Assembly: GCF_001649575.2 (NCBI RefSeq)
Contig: NC_051433.1
Location: 10,617,146 to 10,681,145, forward strand
DNA length: 64,000 bases
Reading direction: 5' to 3'
Source of the DNA: Kryptolebias marmoratus
Lineage: Eukaryota > Chordata > Actinopteri > Cyprinodontiformes > Rivulidae
Shown here: in pieces, positions 58,500-64,000 of the stretch
How the letters are laid out: each line of letters opens with the position of its first letter
Position numbering within the stretch: position 1 is the first letter of the stretch
The notes under the pieces: model-generated
What the model was told of the DNA's origin: nothing
The model's input: the letters and a program-made list of their open reading frames with translations, nothing else
Database searches by the model: none
Made by a program: the position numbers and the translations under genes

Positions 58500-58906
58500 A
58501 ATAATAGGCACTTTAACATGCAATGAATGTGTCTGAAAAAAAAAGGTTTTCCAGAATGACTCACTTTGTTTATAGACTGCAAATGTTTTATAATGGGATC
58601 TTTCTCATGTATGACATCACATAAATACAAACTTAGTTAGATCTGAGGTTTTCATGATGCCAGATATGAGGTTTTGTAAACAAGTTTACTGAAAACTGGG
58701 TAACACGACCCACTAATTCTCATACTGTAAAATACAAGGTTTGTTAAAAGTCGTTACTGCTGTGCGGTGGAGAGGTGGTTCGCACTGTCACCTCACTGCA
58801 AAACTTTATAGGTAGAGATCTCAACTCGGGCCTTTCTGTTAGGAGTTTTCATGTTCTGTTTGTGTGAGTTTTCTCCAGGAACAGCAGTTTCCCACCACAG
58901 TCTAAA

Positions 58907-58980
58907 ATCATCCATCCATCCATCCATCCATCCACCCATCCATCCATCCATCCATCCATCCATCCATCCATCCATCCATC
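58907..58980. repeat. (CATC)n microsatellite, tail of the adjacent LINE
   Basis: About 18 tetranucleotide units with one variant. It abuts the LINE 3' end at 58985, as expected for the tail of this LINE family on the minus strand. Confidence 0.92.
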
Positions 58981-58984
58981 TTCT

Positions 58985-59165
58985 TCCTCTTATCCGGGGT
59001 CGGGTCGCGGGGGCAGCAGCCTAAGCAGGGAGACCCAGACTTCCCTTTCCCCAGCCACTTGGGCCAGCTCCTCTGGGGAATCCCAAGGCGTTCCCAGGCC
59101 AGCCGAGAAACATAGTCCCTCCAGCGTGTCCTGGGTCTTCCTCTGGGGCTCCTCCTCCAGTCTAA
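58985..59165 (-). mobile_element. LINE 3' end (probably Rex-type non-LTR retrotransposon)
   Basis: The minus strand encodes [19 protein letters not shown], the common C-terminal motif of a fish non-LTR retrotransposon polyprotein, and stops near its (GATG)n tail. It is strongly 5'-truncated. A different part of the same family lies in the znf362 intron at 26925-27265. Confidence 0.8.
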
Positions 59166-59229
59166 AATCACTTTGGGTTAATTTGATGAAGATTTTAGGT
59201 GTGTGAAAATGTGCATGCATGATTATCAG

Positions 59230-59715
59230 TTTTGTGTGTCATTACGTTGGCCCGGTGATGGACTGGTGACCTGTCCAGAGTGTATCCCACCTTTCTGCTG
59301 GGAACCTCCACCTCACACCCCCACCCTGTGACGACTAAACCATTTAACATTGACAATTATTTACAACAGGCTATAGAAAAGCAGTGAACCAATGAATGTT
59401 TGGAATGAGTAGACTATCCATCCATTCATTTCCTTTCCGGGTCGCAGGGAGCTGGTGCCTATCTCCAGCAGTCACACTGAGAGAGGCGGGGGACACCCTG
59501 GACAGGTTGTAAGTCCATCACAAGGACACATAGAGACAAGCAAGACAAACAAGCATTCATGCTCTCACTCACACCTAGGGACAAACATGCATGTTTTTGG
59601 TCTGTGGGAGGAAACTGGAGTACCTAGAGCAAACCCATGTGTGCACAGGGAGAACATGTAAACTCCACACAGAAAGGCCCCAGTTCTGGAAGCGATCCTG
59701 CAACCTTCTTGCTGG
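59230..59715. mobile_element. L2/CR1-like LINE 3' fragments
   Basis: 'gatggactggtgacctgtcc' (59258 on) and 'gggagctggtgcctatctcc' to 'agggagaacatgtaaactcc' (59447-59665) are phrases of the 3' end of abundant fish L2-like elements. Two pieces in opposite orientation seem to meet near 59340-59410. Confidence 0.7.
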
Positions 59716-59719
59716 GAGG

Positions 59720-60660
59720 GGATGGCTCTATGACTAGACTAGAATGTGGTCATTTTCCGTTTCCGTTACTTCTCTCTTTACGCTCACCGTACCCTTTGCT
59801 GGAGACTGAGGTGCAGGTACTGACAACAGGTACGATCTGTGAGGAGACTTTATTTTTTGGAGAAAAAAAAAAAGAATCTCCATACTGTTATAAACTTAAA
59901 GACATATTTGTATGAAAGATTGTAGCTCAATGCTCGAGCACAACTGGAGCATACTCGTCCTCCAGTACTGACATCACTCCATATATGGCAAGCAGATTTA
60001 GTTCTTTGTGAATAAGGAATATAATTAAATACTTATCTAAAGTAAAAAAACAGCTAAAAGGTCAGTTGTGATTTATTTGTGTTATTAACCCCAAAATTAG
60101 GACGTTTGACACCAAAACATGATACATACTGTTTAAAAACGTCCTAAAATGCCTAATGCAGGAAATCTTGTCAAGATTTAATACAGCAGAACATGTGGTG
60201 CAGATATATTGTAGAACAACTACTACTGGAGAGGGACAAAAGTCGTCCTATTCTCTGCAACACTGTAATGTAGGAATGTCAAACTACACAGCTGGACACC
60301 TCATGGGTCAAAGATGATGCCTGTTCATTTCAAGGAAACGTGGGTGCTGCGAGAATTGTGGTTCAATGCTTTCTATCCACCATGTGCATGTGATTTTAAG
60401 TAATTTAAGGAGTTAATATATTATATGTACTGTCCCCAAGTTGGGTATAACAAGGATAGAAAGACTAAAAGCATGCTCGATGTGATTTAGTAGAGTTTTG
60501 CTATGAAACTGAGATCTTTCATTCTGTGGATAACATCAGATCCATTTGCATGAATTGGAACGTCAGATGGCTGCTTTAATTCTGTAGGCAAGTATAATAG
60601 AAAATGGTGCACCCACCCTCACATTTTTTTATTTTTGGTGAAAGTCCTCAGTAACAAAAG
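59720..60660. other. Non-coding sequence, no gene recognised
   Basis: Short frames only. No recognisable element. Confidence 0.5.
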
Positions 60661-60666
60661 GTTTGC

Positions 60667-61068
60667 AAGTACAAACTAGTTATGGCTTCAGTCCAAAATG
60701 CACAGATGACAGTCAGTGTCTGCAGAGGCACTTCAGTGGACTGTAGTTCACAATATCTTAAAACTGCAGCAAAATTGAGTGACATACCACGTGACGTAAC
60801 ACGGCTGGTAATGGAAAAAGCGCCCCCTTCATTACCAGAGTGCACCTTTCCATATATGGACATGGGACCTTTGTTTACTTGGACTGGCCAACATTCGAGA
60901 GACGTGGTCTCGGGTGGCACGCCTCTTCTTCATCGAGACCATTTGACTGTAAAACAGCAGAGAGGCTCTTTCGTGTACACATATTTTTTGGAGGAGCTCT
61001 AAATACTTTAAAATAAAATAAAAAAAAATACTGGTAAGTTAACTTTTATCATTCTCCAGTTTTGTATA
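60667..61068. repeat. Dispersed repeat S, copy B
   Basis: Second copy of the repeat at 54221-54465. It contains 169 bases (about 60719-60887) absent from the first copy, between 'cagtg' and 'ccaacattcgagag'. Either the extra piece is an insertion or the other copy is deleted. Confidence 0.8.
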
Positions 61069-61149
61069 ACAACATAAAAAAACCATGTTAAATGTACAAG
61101 TATTTATCACATTTACTAAAATAATTAACTTCGTTTTATTCACACCATT

Positions 61150-62685
61150 TTTTTTTAATGAAGCCTAGGCGTAAATTCAGACTGGAAGACCTGCTTCAGC
61201 CTCACCTGCATCTAATCGCTGCATCGAGCACCTCCACTCCAGCCCATCAGCATCCGACCGCGCCTCCAGCTCATCCAATCAGCGAGCTTATAGTTAAAAA
61301 GGACTTCCATCACGGCCCCATCCGTTCGCCGGCCGAACTTTCGAAAAGTCGGCGCGCTCCAAAAGTCAGACTTCGAGCCAGATAACCCATTCTCCAGCTA
61401 CCATCAGTGAAAAGCGGACCATAAAACCTCCGCTTCCCCAGCTGAGCAACGCAGGGGCCGTCCCTCATCCCGCCTCGCCAGGGTCATCAGCTCCATCTCA
61501 AAGTCCTCCTCCAGCATCAGCCGCCTCCACCCGGAAATCCGTCTCCTCATCTGCCGCCATCCATCATCTCTCCGTCTTCTGCCGTCTTCTCTCCGCTCAC
61601 TTCCACACCTGTCAGCTCTCAGGCCGCCCTCAGGTCCCCTGTAGCTCCCCCTGGCTAATGCCCGCTCCGGGCCCTCCGTGGGGTAAGACGCACTCGCTCA
61701 CGACTCATGCACTGCTCCGGGTCAATATTATATATTCAAAAATAAACAAACAAACAAACAAACAAACAAATAAATAAAAAAGCTGACGGCTGTCACATCA
61801 AATTCGGCTGCACACATTCAGGAGGACAAACTGTCGTGTTTGTGGCAGTGATATAGAGAGTATGTTTAATCTTAAAGCTTTCAATTTGACTCTCATTCAT
61901 TAATTGTTTCAAATGAGGCACTGAGTATATAAATGACATCATAGGGATGGTTAGATGTCCTGCATTATTAATAGGGATTCGCCCATCATAGCACTAATAT
62001 TTCTCCTTTTTATCGACTGCAGCAGTAATCTCCTTTTTATGAGTTTTGAGTCATTTGATCGTTGAGCCATCTGATTATCTTGGTCATTTCTCGCAGAGGG
62101 ATCATATAAATGCTGATTCAGGCGAACCAGCTCCGCTAGAGCACCAAAATTGCCATTTCGAATGAAGTGTAGCGCTCCTTTTTGGCGGTCCACGCCAAGT
62201 GAAAAATAAATAAATAAATAATAATATTGATAGTAATAATTTTGCGTGGTGCACGATCACACACCGGGATAGACACAAAAATATGAATCATGCTCACCCG
62301 GGCAGTTTCCTGCCACCTCCGTGGTTCAGTGGGTCATCAGAGCACGTTCTGCCCTCCTCTCCCTTTCAAACCCAGTCTTTCTGTCCANTGAACCTGCTCA
62401 GCCTTCTCCGACATTCAGCCACTCGATTGCCACAGAAGGAGGATGGAGATTTTAACATGCCCATCTGTATTAATTTTAATGAAAGTGTTTGTTCATTCCC
62501 CACTTGCGCTTTTCTCCATGTATTAAGCCACTGCAAAGATGCCCATTCAAAGTGAGTTTGCCCCCGCTGCACGTTCATCAACGGTCATTGCGGGTCCAGG
62601 ACCTGTTTACAAGCTATTTCGTTATACCCGTCATCATTCCCGAACTGGCTTCCCTGAGAAACCTGATCACTGGTCTCTCTCAGGG

Positions 62686-62690
<5 letters not shown>
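61150..62690 (+). mobile_element. Truncated DIRS-like (tyrosine-recombinase) retrotransposon relic
   Basis: A Pro-, Ser- and His-rich frame starts at 61158 (MKPRRKFRLEDLLQPHLHL) and breaks near 61385. Further on (62455-62560) is a Cys/His-rich motif, ICINFNESVCSFPTCAFLHV, followed in a shifted frame by CPRCTFINGHCGSRTC. About 100 bases later comes ELASLRNLITGLSQGF. This order (CCHC-like knuckle, then the lead-in to reverse transcriptase) is typical of fish DIRS-type elements. The reverse transcriptase is cut off by the (TA)n run at 62692. One ambiguous base is at 62388. The assignment is from remembered motifs. Confidence 0.5.
61739..61780. repeat. (CAAA)n microsatellite
   Basis: About eight CAAA units followed by TAAA units. 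Confidence 0.85.

Positions 62691-62691
<1 letters not shown>

Positions 62692-62762
<71 letters not shown>
62692..62762. repeat. Long (TA)n microsatellite
   Basis: About 34 TA units at the junction between the DIRS-like relic and the duplicated block, a likely recombination or assembly weak point. Confidence 0.95.
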
Positions 62763-62763
<1 letters not shown>

Positions 62764-62766
62764 TTT

Positions 62767-63255
62767 GCCTGTAAACAAGCATACTGTTGCCAAAGATCCC
62801 CACTTTAGCTGCCTTGTTCATAGAAAATGTTTTCAGAAAATCTATGGCTCATCCTCCCTTGACCTTTGCACATTGAAGTTCACACTGATACAATTCCAGA
62901 TCATTTAAGTGCGTTTTGTCCTGCTGTTCTCACCCGGTGCAACAACTTTTGCAGAGTTTCTTCTTGGCGTTACACCCTGTGGTTTTATCTGTGACACTTT
63001 GTGAGTCAGAGACAGATGTTGCGAAGGTGGTTTCAGGGTCTTTTGTGGTTGTTGTGCAGCATTTGGAGCTGTTTCTGATACTCTCCAGGAGCTACTGAAC
63101 TAATTTAAATGTACAAAAATGTGCCAACAATTGTATTTTATATTTTATAATTGTATTTTGTTGTTTATAGTGAGAGTTGTGTACATTGTAACTAACAAAA
63201 ACCCTTTTCCCCCCATTTTTCCTTGAGGTATCACATGGTTCTTTAATCTCCGTCT
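62767..63255 (+). repeat. Duplicated 0.5-kb block, copy B
   Basis: Second copy of 37200-37684, about 95 percent identical by eye, preceded by a TA run as in copy A. After 'ctccgtctgccatc' the two diverge completely. No a3galt2 exon follows before the gap at 63480. Confidence 0.85.
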
Positions 63256-63479
63256 GCCATCGGTGTGCTGTCCTCGCCCTGAGTTTCTGATTTTTTCAGC
63301 CGCTAGACAGCCAGACAACGACGCTCCAATAACCAAATTTCTGTCTTTTTACTTGTTTATTGAAGAGTGGCCTCTGACCACTGCCATCGCTTTGACCATC
63401 GTAAACTGCAACATACAAGGCTTAGTATTAGCTAACGAACATTGCAAATTAGCCATTCTTGCTGCAAGCTAAGATAAAA
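63256..63479. other. Non-coding sequence before the second gap
   Basis: A short plus frame at 63263-63472 contains FLIFSAARQPDNDAP and AIALTIVNCNIQGL. It may belong to another retroelement or gene, but it is cut by the gap and cannot be assigned. Confidence 0.35.
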
Positions 63480-63579
63480 NNNNNNNNNNNNNNNNNNNNN
63501 NNNNNNNNNNNNNNNNNNNNNNNNNNNNNNNNNNNNNNNNNNNNNNNNNNNNNNNNNNNNNNNNNNNNNNNNNNNNNNN
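63480..63579. other. Assembly gap (100 N)
   Basis: Exactly 100 N, the usual placeholder for a gap of unknown size, so true distances across it are not known. Confidence 1.
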
Positions 63580-64000
63580 AATCCCATTTATTTTGGTCAG
63601 TATTGTTGTCACGATAATTGAAAGCAATCATTCATGGAGTTCAGAAATGTTGCACTTTTTGCACTTAAAGAATGATGAATTGCCTTGAAAGTGAAATGTT
63701 CCTTGTTAGCTTCACATTGAAATTTCCCTTAAAATATCTGACAGTGTTTATTCAAATGTAGGCTCCTGTATGGAGGAACTTCTAGCTCATACCTGGCACA
63801 GATATCCCTGTGCACTAATCAAGCCACTTGGTTATTGTGTTCATGTATGCTTTGCCTGCCTGCGTTTTACATCCCACTATTATATGCTGGACTGTCTCTG
63901 GTATTTATGAGCAGCCTGCATCTTGGGTCCTGTCTAGTGTGGTGGACCCCGGCCTCTATTGATGAGGTCCTGCTCTTATGCTGTCATGATTAGTGCCTCA
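63580..64000. other. Terminal stretch, no gene recognised
   Basis: The last 250 bases contain 'gcatcttgggtcctgtctag' and 'ggtggaccccggcctctat', which look like a retroelement fragment (such phrases recur in fish LINE- or DIRS-derived non-coding sequence), but the family is not certain. Confidence 0.35.

Noticed and set aside
58793..58975. Frame with repeated MDGW units
   Set aside because: Translation of the (GATG)n LINE tail, not a repeat protein.
61951..62193. 80-codon minus frame with HLYDPSARNDQDNQM, resembling a MADF or Harbinger-associated protein
   Set aside because: The similarity is limited to a few residues and the frame lies on the opposite strand to the DIRS-like motifs around it. 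Too weak to annotate.
62489..62908. Frame with a long alternating Tyr-Ile run
   Set aside because: Translation of the (TA)n microsatellite at 62692-62762.
1..64000. CRISPR arrays, tRNA or rRNA genes, or bacterial-type systems
   Set aside because: No spaced direct repeats, cloverleaf-forming segments with A/B boxes, or rRNA cores were recognised. Tandem arrays seen are microsatellites or the 32-bp repeat at 42967.

Overview
This is nuclear DNA of a ray-finned fish, most likely a percomorph teleost. It has large introns with GT-AG splice sites, an AT-rich background, dense fish-type transposon debris (Tc1/mariner, hAT, LINE, Ty3/gypsy and DIRS-like relics) and many microsatellites. No prokaryotic operon, CRISPR array, rRNA or tRNA gene was recognised. 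There are two assembly gaps (37955-38898 and 63480-63579) and one ambiguous base at 62388.

Five protein-coding loci could be rebuilt exon by exon with consistent splice phases. (1) 8349-11268, minus: a two-coding-exon multi-pass membrane protein of 398 aa that resembles the orphan receptor GPR160. (2) 18251-27991, plus: znf362, eight coding exons, 446 aa, six C2H2 zinc fingers. (3) 37825-39578, plus: first copy of an a3galt2-like family 6 glycosyltransferase, whose middle exons lie in an assembly gap. (4) 41385-52188, minus: a 17-exon, 677-aa coiled-coil protein, possibly CCDC30. (5) 56678-58423, plus: second a3galt2-like copy with four coding exons in the window. ZNF362 and A3GALT2 are also neighbours on human chromosome 1p35, so the znf362-a3galt2 block looks like conserved vertebrate synteny, with a fish-lineage duplication of the transferase.

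Region by region: 1-8.3 kb is non-coding and repeat-rich. 8.3-11.8 kb holds the receptor-like gene. 12-15 kb is intergenic and leads into a CpG-richer probable znf362 promoter and 5' exon region. 18.2-28 kb is znf362, with DNA transposons in intron 1 and a LINE fragment in the intron after coding exon 6. 28-37 kb is intergenic, with a Tc1/mariner relic and a decayed gypsy gag-protease segment. 37.8-39.6 kb and 56.7-58.4 kb hold the glycosyltransferases, with the coiled-coil gene between them on the other strand. 52.9-54.5 kb is a nested transposon cluster. 58.9-63.5 kb is repeat-dominated and includes a 0.5-kb block duplicated from just upstream of a3galt2 copy 1.

The most notable signal is that the catalytic last exons of the two transferase copies are almost identical, while their membrane-anchor exons and 3' flanks have diverged. 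This suggests gene conversion, or a misassembly next to the gap. I found no convincing wholly new biological system; the rest is vertebrate genes plus mobile-element history. Family names for genes 1 and 4 rest on remembered similarity and are tentative.
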